Made by a program: the position numbers and the translations under genes. Positions 41,501 through 56,500 of a DNA stretch of 64,000 nucleotides are shown here, in pieces. The notes below the pieces were generated by a model. The model had not been told where the DNA came from, ran no database searches, and worked only from the letters and a program-made list of their open reading frames with translations. The stretch is taken from the NCBI GenBank assembly GCA_037039925.1, contig JAXRKP010001005.1, forward strand, positions 62,001 through 126,000. The letters are read 5' to 3'. This DNA comes from Doris montereyensis. Taxonomy: Eukaryota; Mollusca; Gastropoda; Nudibranchia; Dorididae. The number at the start of each line of letters is the position of its first letter. The stretch's first letter is position 1.

Positions 41501-44500
41501 CATCATCATAGTTGTAGTTGGGGTCATGACAAATATATTCAAACAAATGCTTAACAATCTGAAATAAAATCCAATTCATACATTATTAAAAATTTATGAA
41601 AAGTCAAATCCAAACTTTTGTAGGTTTTTTTTTTTTATTTCCAATAGTATTACACATCAATGACATCTATAAAATGTTAAACTCTTTTGTAAAAATTTGA
41701 GAAAAGAACATTTTTTTAAAAATAACCATAAATCTTCGTAATTTAAAAATTCCCTTGACAACTCACTTTCTGCTTAAAATTATCTCCATGAGACCATAGA
41801 TTCTTCTGATATCATCAAAGTTACTCTGCTCTTGCTGTTCTTCAAAACAAGCATCAGCAAAAATGGCATTTATTTTTCACTTGTCAAGTAAACAATAACT
41901 GACTTGCAGCTGATGTTGTGCAGATATTCTTCACATTCATAGGACCACCAACATCACAGATGGCCAGATATTCTTCACATTCATAGGACCACCAACATCA
42001 GAATAGAAATAGAAGCACAGATGGCCAGATATTCTTCACATTCATAGGACCACCAACATCACAGATGGCCAGATATTCTTCAATTCATAGGACCACCAAC
42101 ATCACAGATGGCCAGATATTCTTCACACTCATAGGACCAAACATGCACAGATGGTCAGATATTCTTCACACTCATAGGACCACCAACATCACAGATGACC
42201 AGATATTCTTCACACTCATAGCATCACCAACACCACTGATGACCAGATATTCTTCACACTCATCAGGTCTCCAACAAACCTCATGTCCTTGGACCAGCAA
42301 CATCACATTTGACCAGATATTCTTCACATTCATAGGACAACCAACATCACAGATGGCCAGATATTCTTCACACTCATAGCACCACCAACACCACAGATAA
42401 CCAGATATTCTTCACACTCATAGCACCACCAACACCACAGATAACCAGATATTCTTCACACTCATAGCATCACCAACATCCCTGATGACCAGATATTCTT
42501 CACACTCATAGGACCAGCAACATCACATTTGACCAGATATTCTTCACACTCTGATAGCATCACCATGTCACCACTGATGACCAGATATTCTTCACACTCA
42601 TAGCACCACCAACATCATTGATGACCAGATATTCTTCACACTCATAGCATCACCAACATCACTGATGACCAGATATTCTTCACACTCATAGCATCACCAA
42701 CACCACAGATAACCAGATATTCTTCACATTCATAGTACCACCAACATCATTGATGACCAGATATTCTTCACACTCATAGCATCACCAACACCACAGATAA
42801 CCAGATATTCTTCACATTCATAGCACCACCAACATCATTGATGACCAGATATTCTTCACACTCATAGCCTCACCAACATCACTGATGACCAGATATTCTT
42901 CACACTCATAGCATCACCAACATCACTGATGACCAGATATTCTTCACACTCATAGCATCACCAACACCACTGATGACCAGATATTCTTCACACTCATAGC
43001 ATCACCAACACCACTGATGACCAGATATTCTTCACTCATAGCATCACCAACATCCCTGATGACCAGATATTCTTTACACTCATAGCATCACCAACATCCC
43101 TGATGACCAGATATTCTTCACACTCATAGGACCAGCAACATCACAGATGGCCAGATATTCTTCACACTCATAGCATCACCAACATCCCTGATGACCAGAT
43201 ATTCTTTACACTCATAGCATCACCAACATCCCTGATGACCAGATATTCTTCACACTCATAGCACCATCAACATCCCTGATGACCAGATATTCTTCACACT
43301 CATAGCATCACCAATATCACTGATGACCAGATATTCTTCACTCATAGCACCACCAATATTACTGATGACCAGATATTCTTCACACTCATAGCACCACCAA
43401 CACCACAGATAACCAGATATTCTTCACCCTCATAGCCTCACCAACATCACTGATGACCAGATATTCTTCACATTCATAGCATCACCAACATCACTGATGA
43501 CCAGATATTCTTCACACTCATAGATCACCAACATCACTGATGACCAGATATTCTTCACACTCATAGTAGTCATAGCATCACCAACACCACTGATGACCAG
43601 ATATTCTTCACACTCATAGCATCACCAACACCACTGATGACCAGATATTCTTCACACTCATAGCATCACCAACATCCCTGATGACCAGATATTCTTCACA
43701 CTCATAGCATCACCAACATCCCTGATGACCAGATATTCTTCACACTCATAGGACCAGCAACATCACAGATGGCCAGATATTCTTCATACTCATAGCATCA
43801 CCAACACCACAGATAACCAGATATTCTTCACACTCATAGCACCACCAATATCACTGATGACCAGATATTCTTCACACTCATAGCACCACCAACACCACAG
43901 ATAACCAGATATTCTTCACACTCATAGCATCACCAACACCACTGATGACCAGATATTCTTCACACTCATAGGACCAGCAACATCACATTTGACCAGATAT
44001 TCTTCACATTCATAGCATCACCAACACCACTGATGACCAGATATTCACACTCATAGCACCACCAACATCATTGATGACCAGATATTCTTCACACTCATAG
44101 CATCACCAACATCACTGATGACCAGATATTCTTCACACTCATAGCATCACCAACACCACAGATAACCAGATATTCTTCACATTCATAGTACCACCAACAT
44201 CATTGATGACCAGATATTCTTCACACTCATAGCATCACCAACACCACAGATAACCAGATATTCTTCACATTCATAGCACCACCAACATCATTGATGACCA
44301 GATATTCTTCACACTCATAGCCTCACCAACATCACTGATGACCAGATATTCTTCACACTCATAGCATCACCAACATCACTGATGACCAGATATTCTTCAC
44401 TCATAGCATCACCAACACCACTGATGACCAGATATTTTTCACACTCATAGCATCACCAACATCCCTGATGACCAGATATTCTTTACACTCATAGCATCAC

Positions 44501-47500
44501 CAACATCCCTGATGACCAGATATTCTTCACACTCATAGGACCAGCAACATCACAGATGGCCAGATATTCTTCACACTCATAGCATCACCAACATCCCTGA
44601 TGACCAGATATTCTTTACACTCATAGCATCACCAACATCCCTGATGACCAGATATTCTTCACACTCATAGCACCATCAACATCCCTGATGACCAGATATT
44701 CTTCACACTCATAGCATCACCAATATCACTGATGACCAGATATTCTTCACTCATAGCACCACCAATATTACTGATGACCAGATATTCTTCACACTCATAG
44801 CATCACCAACACCACAGATAACCAGATATTCTTCACCCTCATAGCCTCACCAACATAACTGATGACCAGATATTCTTCACATTCATAGCATCACCAACAT
44901 CACTGATGACCAGATATTCTTCACACTCATAGCATCACCAACATCACTGATGACCAGATATTCTTCACACTCATAGTAGTCATAGCATCACCAACACCAC
45001 TGATGACCAGATATTCTTCACACTCATAGCATCACCAACACCACTGATGACCAGATATTCTTCACACTCATAGCATCACCAACATCCCTGATGACCAGAT
45101 ATTCTTCACACTCATAGCATCACCAACATCCCTGATGACCAGATATTCTTCACACTCATAGGACCAGCAACATCACAGATGGCCAGATATTCTTCACACT
45201 CATAGCACCACCAATATCACTGATGACCAGATATTCTTCACATTCATAGTACCACCAACATCATTGATGACCAGATATTCTTCACACTCATAGCACCACC
45301 AATATCACTGATGACCAGATATTCTTCACACTCATAGCACCACCAACATCACTGATGACCAGATATTCTTCACACTCATAGCATCACCAACATCCCTGAT
45401 GACCAGATATTCTTCACTCATAGCATCACCAACATCCTGATGACCAGATATTCTTCACACTCATAGCATCAACATCCCTGATGACCAGATATTCTTCACA
45501 CTCATAGCATCACCAACAACAGATAACCAGATATTCTTCACACTGATAACCAGATATTCTTCACACTCATAGCATCACCAACATCCCTGATGACCAGATA
45601 TTATTCTTCACACTCATAGCATCACCAACATCCCTGATGACCAGATATTCTTCACACTTCATCACACTCCCTGATGACCAGATATTCTTCACACTCACAG
45701 CATCACCAACATCCCTGATGACCAGATATTCTTCACACTCATAGGACCACCAACACCACTGATGAACACTGTACAGCTCAACTCAAAGGAGTGTGCGTAC
45801 ACTATGAAAGTTCTTGGCAGTTAACTGGACAATTAAATGACACTAGAAAACAAAACACTTCTATAAACACTGTACAGTTCAACTGAAAGGGAACCTTCAA
45901 GTACTTTTGTTTGTTTAATTGAAATTTAACCCATCCACTATATGTGGTTGTATCGGGGTGAATTAAGACGAAACTGCAAGATGAAAGAGAAGTGAAAGAG
46001 GAAAGGAAAGAAAGACCTAACAGTAGCACCTGCCAACCACCCACCCTTCATGTGCATCTTTAGTCTTTCCAAGCAAGAACTAAGATCTACAAGACATATG
46101 AAACATGCCAGAACATGCACATGTTGGAACACTGTAACTGATTGGGTAGGAGCGTGTCAAGTAATCTCATTCCTACGTTTAATTTATTATAATTTTTTTT
46201 AACTGTGAATATTTCCCTTCTCTTCACCTTAGGAATAAATTTTGAAACTTCAGTGGGACAATGAACAAATGACTCAAAGCCTTGGATGCAAAATTCTCTG
46301 AGTTCATCGTCGTCTGTTTGGCAAAACTTTACAATGAGGGGAACCATTTTGTCTAGATGTTCACCAAACCTCCCACCTGCTTGGCGACTGGAACACAAAG
46401 AGAAAAAAGCAATAGATTATAGAATGTGTAGATTTTCTCATTCACCGGCATTAATTTCACTAGATTTGTTTTGGTTCTTTTTTAATTTAATTTGATTTTA
46501 TCCACACCCACAACTAAGGTGATCTTGGGAGTTTGGTAGGATTTTTAATGTGCACAGTGTTGCAATCTGCACACAAGACCTCCTTTTTTGCACATTTCTG
46601 ATAGGACTAGGTGTCAATCCACCTACCTAGACCAGGCATAGGTTTTACTTGAAAAAATTTACAACCTACCAGGTCTTGAACTCAAGACCTTTTGCTTGGG
46701 AGGCTGACACCCTGCCTCTTGACTATCGAGTCCCTCATGTCATTAAAAATATTATTCTACTTTACCCATTTTCTAAATCCTCAAAACGTATCAAAGAGTC
46801 ACTTTACCTCTCTAGCTTATGTTAACCATGATAGCAAAGATCTCATCACTAATTACTCTCAAAATCTACCTGTACAAAAGGATAAAAACAATATAGCTAC
46901 TAATTTTCAGGAGTGGACAGCTCATGATCTCACAGTATATTCCTTTAGAACCTGTAATATCATATCATTCTAACTCATTGTATCCTAAATTGCATGACAA
47001 CAAATTTAGGAGACTTTTATCTGCATCGAGAGTGTCATTTTTCCAAAGTGCTCACAAATTGTGCTCACCTGATAGCACCCACACACTGGATATATGTTCG
47101 TGTTGTAGACGTGCTGGCATTCTTAATCAATTCTGACAGAAGAAATTCAATCAATTCCTGGAACAGGGATGCGTTACAACTCATTACCAGATGACCTTTA
47201 TGAGGGAAAGGAACAAAAAAACAAATTAGAATCTTTCACCTGATATAAGAAAGAAAAGAAAACATTATATGTCATGACTTTTTTTCATTAAGCATTCAAG
47301 AATAAACAGTACAGAACGCTTAATCCATAATATCATGAAGGAACAGGCAAAATAATTGTATTAACCGGGAATATAGATTAACCAAAAATGCCTTGTTTTG
47401 ATCTAGTTGGAGGTGTGGAATGTTAAACAATGTAAATTGAGTGCAAACACTACCCTCTGCATTTTACATACAGGCCTAGGACCGATGACCCTGAGTTTGG

Positions 47501-50500
47501 TTGATCAGTCAAGATCTTTTTGTTTGTGTGAAGACATCTTGTCAACTGATGAATCTAAGATTTGCGCCCCCTTTTTATCCCAATCGATTAAACAGAAACA
47601 ATGAAATGCGTAACCAGTTTCAGAACCGTCGGGTGGTCCATAGGCAACGTGTCGGCCTCTTAACAAGAAGGACATGGATTCATGTCCCCCAAGTTGAACA
47701 ATTTCCTCAATTTTTTTCAAGTAACCCCCTCCCAGATAGGTTGATCGACACCCAGTCCCATCAGAGAGAGATCATGAAAAGGAGGACCTGTCTGCAGATC
47801 ACAACACTCTGCCCACATTAAAGATCCTTGGCTGTTTACTGGGCAGTTGGGGCAAAATTAAACATTCTATAATAAAACCCTGAAATCACCTTAGCTGTCG
47901 ATGTGGGTAAAATCAAAACAAATTTAAGGTAAATGGTTAAAAATCTATGGAGGCTATGCTAGAGAGAGAGAATATTACTATTCACATTCTTTGCATCTGT
48001 TAAATAGGACATCCTGTAGAGTCCTCCAAGAATTTGTTTTAACATTTAATGCGGAGAAAATTTAAGAACCCATCATACCAATAGCAATTATTGCTCGTTT
48101 TCTGACAGCCAACCTGGGACTTGACAACTGAGGCAATAAGGCTTGTTTGATTGTCATGTGAAAGGTGATGAGGAGTCCTGAAAACGGAAAGACAAGAAAA
48201 TGAGATGAGGATGAATGTAACGTTCACTTTCATGTCTACTGGCTCAAGATAAAAATCTTGCAAATACTGCATCTTAAGACAAAAAGTGGCAAAATCAAAT
48301 TAAATCAATAGAGAAATGGGTCGCATAATACTTGTGGTCCAATTATTTCCCTCAAATCAATTAATAATCACCACACATTGACGAAATTACCCAGTGATGA
48401 TTATGAAGGAAAGGTGCATGAATGAAAAGAGATCTTACCTCCAAATCTGCTGAGTAGGTCACCCAAAATGTCCAAAGCTTCCAACTGTACTGATACATCC
48501 TCTTGCTGAAAAACAACAACAAATTTTTCACCTATAATATGGATAGCAGACAACTATCTCCTAACTTTAATATTTTACAGGGATCAAATGACAATAATGT
48601 GAAACAATGTAGCTATGATGTCCTAATATCAAAATAAATAATTGGCCAACAATGACTGATCTAATTACTTGAAATAATCCTGGCCAGGAACTATAACAAT
48701 TTTTCATTAAAACAAAAATATCAATCATTCACTGACAAATGTTTACCATTAACCTTTTTAATGTGAAAAAAAAAGTCAAGATACTTACAGACTGAATCAC
48801 CAGCAAGATTTACATAAATAGGGTGATTTTATTATGAAAAAATAGACACGATCAAGATGAATTGCAAATCTTCTTTACTAAAAAATCTATTTCAATGACA
48901 ATTAAAAGTATGGATGTAAAAAGTATTTCAAATTTACATGGTTTTTATATTCCTATGACAACTACTTCTATGTCACAGAGCCTGCAGTTCAATTTTATTC
49001 ATCTGTTTCAATGAAGTTTTGTTGAAAGGACAACTGCATCACGCATGTATACCTCAATAAATGTTTATTTAAATTTTAATAAAACTTGTATTGATAGGCA
49101 AACCTTGAAATAGCATTAGTGAGGCGAGTTGTGATTTTTGCAGATACTGGCAGCAAGAGTTGTGGAGGAGGGTGGCAACTCTGTTATCACAGTCTTCAAA
49201 CCTGAAATGGACCACAGAGCATTAGAAAATTTCTATAAATGACACAGCTGTGAAATTAGTAACAAGCAATTCCCTAGTGTTACCAATGCTACACTTTATG
49301 ACAGTGTTTTACTGAATTAACTTCAAAAACTTCTACTACTACTACTACAATTACTACTAGTATCAGACCATAACAAGAAAACTTGAAAGATTTCTGCAAA
49401 CAAGATTAAGTCCTTTTACTTAAAGAAAGCAAAACTGTCTTAAAAATATAATATATTTGCCTCTTTCCATGCACAGAGAGTGAAGCCAAGTCATATATTT
49501 TTATATGAAAGTACAATGGAACCTCTCTAATCTGGAAATCTTGGTGGAAAATTGTTCCAAATAAGTTTGATTTCCCAATTACCCGGGGACATACAGACAT
49601 TGGTTTCCTTTTAACAGTTTTGAGGTACGTTAAGCCCTTCCGTGAGGGGTAAAAATACAGATTCAAACAAACGATTTATTTCAGCCACAGGACCAGTTGC
49701 TAAAAAAACATAGCATTCATCAGTCATGTCCTTTACAGTCGAGCTTGTGATTGACAAGTTAAACGGGCAATGAAAGTGCATGAGTCTGATAACACTATAC
49801 TGCATTGTTAAGGTGGACAAGCAAGAACTGGCTCGCCCAGCTGATTTCACACCTGCATGGATGTCTGGCTAATGGTTTCGTGATCTGGCACTTATGACGT
49901 GTGTACATATTATGTAATGGATAACATGTGTAGCACTATCGGAGGTGTAATAATTAAAGTTTTGATGACACAGAGACCAAATTTGGATAACAAGTGAGAG
50001 GTGGAATAAACAATTCTGGAGATAAGGGGATGACAATCAATGCAAGCCTGCAAAGAAATGTCCCGATTGCCGGGGAACTTTTTCCCGTTAAGAGAGTAAA
50101 GTACGCAGAAAAAATCTGTCCCCTGAGGAGTTTGTTCCTATTAGCCGAGTTTACCGATTCCCCGTTTAGGGGGGTTCATTGTATAAGTAATAGAAAGATT
50201 GGATGTTAAAACTTTTTTTTAATTGACAGACAAAAGATATCTTTTAACGGTTTTTATCACATCTATTCTGCACACAAAATACAACCACAAGCACTTACCA
50301 ATACTAGAAATATCAACACATAGTGTTCCTTGTCTGAAAGCATATTGCTGCATAATGTGTCAGCAATTGTTTTCCACTTAGTATTCCTTTACTTTGCTCA
50401 CCAAAAGGGACCCAAACTGGCAAATTAAAGATCAATCCATATTAATTCAATGATATTGAGTAATAAGTTTATACATCATTAATGATTGTAGATATTTATT

Positions 50501-53500
50501 GAAAGACAACAGAAACAAGACTTTTCGACATGGAAGATATCAAAACCATGCACACACAAAATTAAAAGACAGAAAAAGAACATTTTTAAAACATTAAGAG
50601 AAATACTCAACTCATCAATGACATGAAGAAACCAACATCGGTATTGTCAACAACAAAAATGAATGACTTTCAAGTAGGGAAAGCCCAGCTCATTTTTTTT
50701 TTTAATAAACTTGCACAAAAGAAAACAAAATGTTACTGATCTCTATCGAACAAAAATATATAGATAGTGAAGAGAATTAGCAAAGCAATATGAAACAATG
50801 CAAAAATACAAAAATCCCACTTTTGCTCAATACTCCATTCATGACAAAGGAAAGAATCTTGATTTCAAACACATGTATCAAACAACTCTCACTGTGAAGA
50901 CCAGCTAGCATGAGCCAATACATTTTTCAAACAAATTTAAAAAGTCTAATAAACTTCTTACCCACCACTAACTTCCATTGCAAAGGTCTGCTATTAGGGA
51001 GCCCAAAGGCTGCATTTCTAAGACAAAACTCTGAAATGCAGTTCCAACTGAAATGTAAACACTCAAAGAAAAGCTCACCATTTAGCTGACTGATTTTGAA
51101 CTTTCTGCCATTCTTGCTCCTCCTAAAAAGTTTAAGCAACATCTTCACAACCTGACCAGATGATATAAATGTATATATGTATATATATATATATATATAT
51201 ATAATATAACTTCTTTATAAAGATGTTAAATAAACAAAAAAAATGAAAGAGAAGCTGACTATGCTCCTAATACTTCTTCTTCTGATCGAGAATGTATGAA
51301 TTAAAAAGTTATCAATGAAAGTTGGGTTTTTTTTGCTTAGTCTAAAGTAGAAAATCTAAAAAAGCTGCTTTGTAATCTCCTGAAAAATGAAGGGGTTATT
51401 TCAACAGTGTGCCTACGTCACAATTTCATCTTTTAAGGAAAAATGCCAAAACCCATGGACTCTATTGAAATGACCCCTTCAATTTTAAAGGCTTTTCATT
51501 TCTTCAAAAATATTATCAATGTTTTTCAGCTAGATCTTTTTGACACTACATTAACCCTTTGAACCTGAGTTCTGAATCTTATTGGCCTCATTCAAATGAA
51601 GAGAAAGTGGAAAACTGGAAACAACTGGGCAGACAACAGCAGTAACTGGCTTTAAATTTTCTGATTGGTCGAAAAATCAGACTAAACATTCAGCGCAAAA
51701 TGTAGGGGGTGTCTCTGCCGCTTGAGCTCGCATGCCGGTTCAAAGAGTTAAAGATAGTGTCAAGCAGAATGACTCGAGCACTGATCACCAGATTAATTGG
51801 ATCCATTACAGTCTCTGTCAATGATCAGGGGACTCCGGTAGTCCAGAGGCAAGGTGTCAGCCTCTCAACCAAAGGTAGTGGGTTCAGGCCCTGCTGCATG
51901 ATTGAAAATTTTTCTACGAGTTTCTTGAGCAAAATCAACCACCCTGGTCCAGGTAGGTGGACCCAACCCTGCCTGATCCCATCAGAAACGGACGATAAAA
52001 GGAGATCCCGTGTGCAAATCACAACACTCTGTGCATGTTAAGATCCTTGGCTATTTACATGGCAGTCTGGGCAAAATTAATAAATCCTACCAAAACAGAG
52101 ATCACATGAGTTGTGGATATGGGTAAATAAATCAATGATCTCTTACAATATTTAGAGCTAGAAATTGGATACCTCAGATTTTGCAGGTGACTTTGAGTAA
52201 ATTTGAAATGTATTATACTTTAATAACAAATTATTAGTTCTTGCATATATCTGTAAATTTAACTTTAGCATTCCACAGCAGTAAGTTAACTCTTAGACCA
52301 TTATACCATAACAAATTTAATAAGTTTAGTAAGACTTACTTTCACAGTTCCTGTCATCATCATCTAATGATTGAATCTTTCTGCAGCTCAGCCATCAAGT
52401 CATTTGTTGCCATGAAACAAAAATCCTTGTCAAGAAGATGTCATCTGTCGAATAAAACAATGACCAAAAAGAACAAAAACTTACATTTTAGACTTCAGAC
52501 ATGATATCTTATCAGTTTAGTAATTGGCTGGTTGCACTGCTACACTTTATACAATATGTCCATTTCGATGTCTCATGTCATAAATTCATTTGTCTCAGTC
52601 TCATATCATCTCACATTGACCCAAAGAATCGTATTCAGTCACAAAAGACTGCTGTACTTGATAAGCAAACTCTCAAAACAATCTCCTTACTTTCTTTCCT
52701 TTTATTATTCACCAGAAAAACCAAACTCAATTTTTATCTATCCCTTAAAATACCCTCTTTATTATGTCCCTTGGCTGGTTCCAACTTCAGAACTCTTCCT
52801 ATAACTAGGATCAATCAATGAATCCAGAAGTGACAGACTTTTATTTGATTTATATAGATCTAGTTGAAATTATTTATAATCATAAATTTAACTTTCGTAA
52901 AATCATCACAATCAGTTGAATTCCTCTTTTTTACCCTCGCCCCCAACATATAGTAGCCTTGGAATGATAGGGTCATAGGTCCAATCTTTCCAAAAAATCT
53001 AATTAACAGATGTACCTATATTGTGTGCGATTTCTCCCCTTCAAATAACATTTTCAAGGGTCATTGAGCCTATTAATCAGTTTTAGTCATGTACACAGTC
53101 ATGTTGCAGGCACTCCTTTAAAAATTGATGTCCTGTTTGATCCCTAAGTGAATGTAAATTGAAAAAAGTGGCTAGGTGGTGTTAATGGGGCATATAGCTT
53201 CTACAGCCAAATCTGTCCCATGATGCATTATAATCTGATTTCCCAGATAGGTTGTAACTCTTTAATTGTTTTTACCAGTGCTCTTCAATGCATAGTGATA
53301 GCAGAAGAATTATGCACTAACTTTAACAACATCGTCATCGATCTAAACATGTGAATCAACATATATATGACTAGTTTATTTAGAAATACGCATAAAATTG
53401 GCGAGGAAAAACTTGCTATGGCATCTTTTACATCAAAAATGTTAATACAGTGACTTATTCTTGCCAGCCTTAGGAGAGCAGTATAAATCTACTTATTCAT

Positions 53501-56500
53501 ATAAATGCTTGCTTGAGTTTCCCAAAATAATTCCACCTTTAGAACTTCAAGAAATCTAGATTGCTCAAAGTCGGACTATCTTGTGTTGCTCAGTAATGAA
53601 TCAAATATATCCTTTTGATTTAATATTTTACCTCTAATAGCCATGGGTTTACAAATTTCAACTTTCTAGTAGCATTTCTTGCCTTTTTTATGCATTAGGA
53701 GACCTACTCCAGCTCTAGCTCTATCTTTGACATCTACTCCTGAGAAGATTAAAGTATGATTTAATTCCGACATTTTCTATTCCTTGTCCTTTTTTCTTTG
53801 TTTGTGTAATAGCCAAAATGTCTGCTGAATTTTTCCATTTCTTCAGCCAATTCTAACTCCTTTCCATTAATTGCCCTAACATTCCATGTTCCAAAAATCA
53901 CAGTCCATGTTCTTTTCAGAGTCGTCTTCAAAGTTCAAACTGGGTATATCATTGTATATATTGCTTTGAATCAGGTCGTTTTGGATAGCAGAAGTTTAGC
54001 CCTGTTACCCTAAGAGCAGATGGTGGGGCTGCCACCCTGAGCCCCCTACTGGGCCTTGTTATTTTCTGTCAGGGGTTATCTAGTAAACAGAGGAGCAGAA
54101 ATATTTAGTGAATCATCACTTAATGATTGCCAAAATGAAGAAAACAAACAGAAAAGGAAGAGAAGAAAGCTACTAAACTCAAAAGAGGAACTAAATAAAC
54201 CAATAGTAAAACAGATATACCAATCTAGGAAAAAAAAGATTTATCGATGAAGGCAGATGGATCTGAATGACTCCTCATTAAAGGAGATAGGAAAAGAACA
54301 GCATAGTGGAATGAGAATGTCAAGATAGAAGAAAAGAAATACTTGGCAGATGCATAAAGAAACACTCCCTCATTAAAGGAGATAGGAAAAGAACAGCATA
54401 GTGGAATGAGAATGTCAGAATTCCAAAAAGAAAGGAAGTAAGGGAAAATACAAACAAAGAGAACAATGGGAAGGTTTGAATAAAAGAACTATTGCAAAAG
54501 AGTAAGAAAGCTATCAAAAGAAATCAAAAGCTGTTCTAAAAGCTGGGGGGCAATGAAAGAGCATGAGAAAGACCAAAAGCATGCCCAATAAGACAAATCA
54601 AGAATGCCAAAGGAGAAGTAATGAAAGAAGACAGCCAACTCATGGAAGCGTGGAAAGTACTTTCCAACAATTACATAATCCCTCCAGAACATATGAAACA
54701 AGGAGTACAGATCAATTAGTAAGAGTAACAAGTAATCCAGATGAGACAGCTGAAGATGTAGATATATCAATGGAAGAAATCCCAAGAGCTATAAATATAA
54801 TGAAATTAAGGAAACGCTTCAGGAGCAGATCAAGTTTATCCAGAAATGATTTAAAACCAAGGGAGAGGCAGACAAACTAAATATAATATGCCAACAAGCA
54901 TAGAGTCAAACAGAGTGCCAGACGACTGGAAAAAGGGAATGGTAGTACCAATACCTATGAAAGATTCAACTGTGAATGTTCAAACTATAGAGGGATATTA
55001 CTAATTAGCGTTCCAGGAAAAGTATATGCCACGATACTGGAAATGAGACTAAGGAAAAGAGTAGAGGACCAGATTGAAGAGCACCAGAGTAGATTTAGAC
55101 CAAGGAAGAAATGTACAAGATCACATATTTACAATTAGACCAAATAATAGAAAAATTCATTGAGAGAAACATTGACTTGCACCTGTGTTTATTGACTTAG
55201 AAAAGGCATTTTGGCTTACTGTGAGGAGAGGACGACTATGGCATTCCTTAAAAGAACACAATGTAGAGTCAAATTTAGTAGAAAGTCATTAAAAGTTTTT
55301 ACAATAAACCAACATGTGCAGTGAGTAGCTGGAAATGTATCTGAAGAATGAGTAAGACAGGGTTGTATCCTAAGTCCTCTTTTGTTTATCACATTTATGG
55401 ATTCAGTCGCAAAGGCATCCTCAAACATGAAGAAAATGAATGTAGGTATGTGGAAGCTCAAACCAGTAAATGTATCAATGCTTTCATTTGCTAATGATTT
55501 AGTTCTGTTTGGAAAATCGAAAGGGACCTCCAGTCAAATATCAACATAATGAATAATAAGATTAAATAAAGGAAAAGTAAATGCAAAGAAAACCAAAACA
55601 ATACTAGTAATTAGGAAGCTAAAACACTGGAAAATCTTAAATTACGCAGGGAAATTTAGAACAAGTTCAAAGCTACAATTACTTAGGAGTAATGATTAAC
55701 TCAGAGCGAAAACTAAGAGAAGAAATCAGCCAGAGAATCAAAAAGGTAAGTGCAATATGTAATCATCTAGGAAAGGCATTTGTGAGTAAACAAGAATTGT
55801 CAACAAAAACCAAAATGGCAGTATACAACACAGTTTATTGTCCTACTCTCCTCTATCGCAGTGAAACCTGGAGCTTAGACAGTAAGGAGTAGGTAGGGTG
55901 CAGGCAGCCGAAATGAAATATCTAGAAATGGTAGGGAAAACTAAAAAGCAAAATCAAACACAACAACAAGATCAAACCAAAGCAGATAGCATAATAACTA
56001 AGATAGAAATGAATCAATTGAGATGGTTTGGGCATGTTAACAGAATGAATGACAATAGAATAGCAAAATCAGTATACAGTGCTAAAACTCAGGTAAAAGA
56101 CAAAAGGCAGACCTCGGAGAAAGTGGGAAGAAGATATAAAAGAGAATAACGCAAAGAAATTTAACTTTCACAGAAGGAAACAGAAATTCTAGGACAGGGC
56201 AGCCTGGAGAAAGATCATTTTGGGCATCTAAAACCCATACACCAGAAGGTAGAATGGGAGCTGATAAAGAAAGAAAGAAAAATTCCGCGAAGCAATTATC
56301 ATTGAAAAAAGACACAAGTTTGTACTAGTCTAGTGGGACGCTGTATATGACTGTAGATAGTCGAGAGGAGGGGGGGCGAGTCATCTGATCAACGTGTAAG
56401 GCACCGGCCGTGGACTCCACGCCCGAGGTATCGGGAAACACAAACACAGACTTCACATCTTATTGAGAACTAGGAAAAGTCAGGGAACTCTCCAAACCAG

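Noticed and set aside
41910..45765. CRISPR-like array
   Set aside because: Units are directly adjacent and vary across their whole length; there are no unique spacers and no cas genes, and the host is a eukaryote with introns.
49611..49850. Transposase fragment inside the TA-flanked element
   Set aside because: A 79-codon minus-strand frame exists, but I see no DDE motif or other transposase signature.
50927..51148. Separate 73-codon gene on the minus strand
   Set aside because: Its first part is CAND1 exon 3 and the rest is read-through into the intron.
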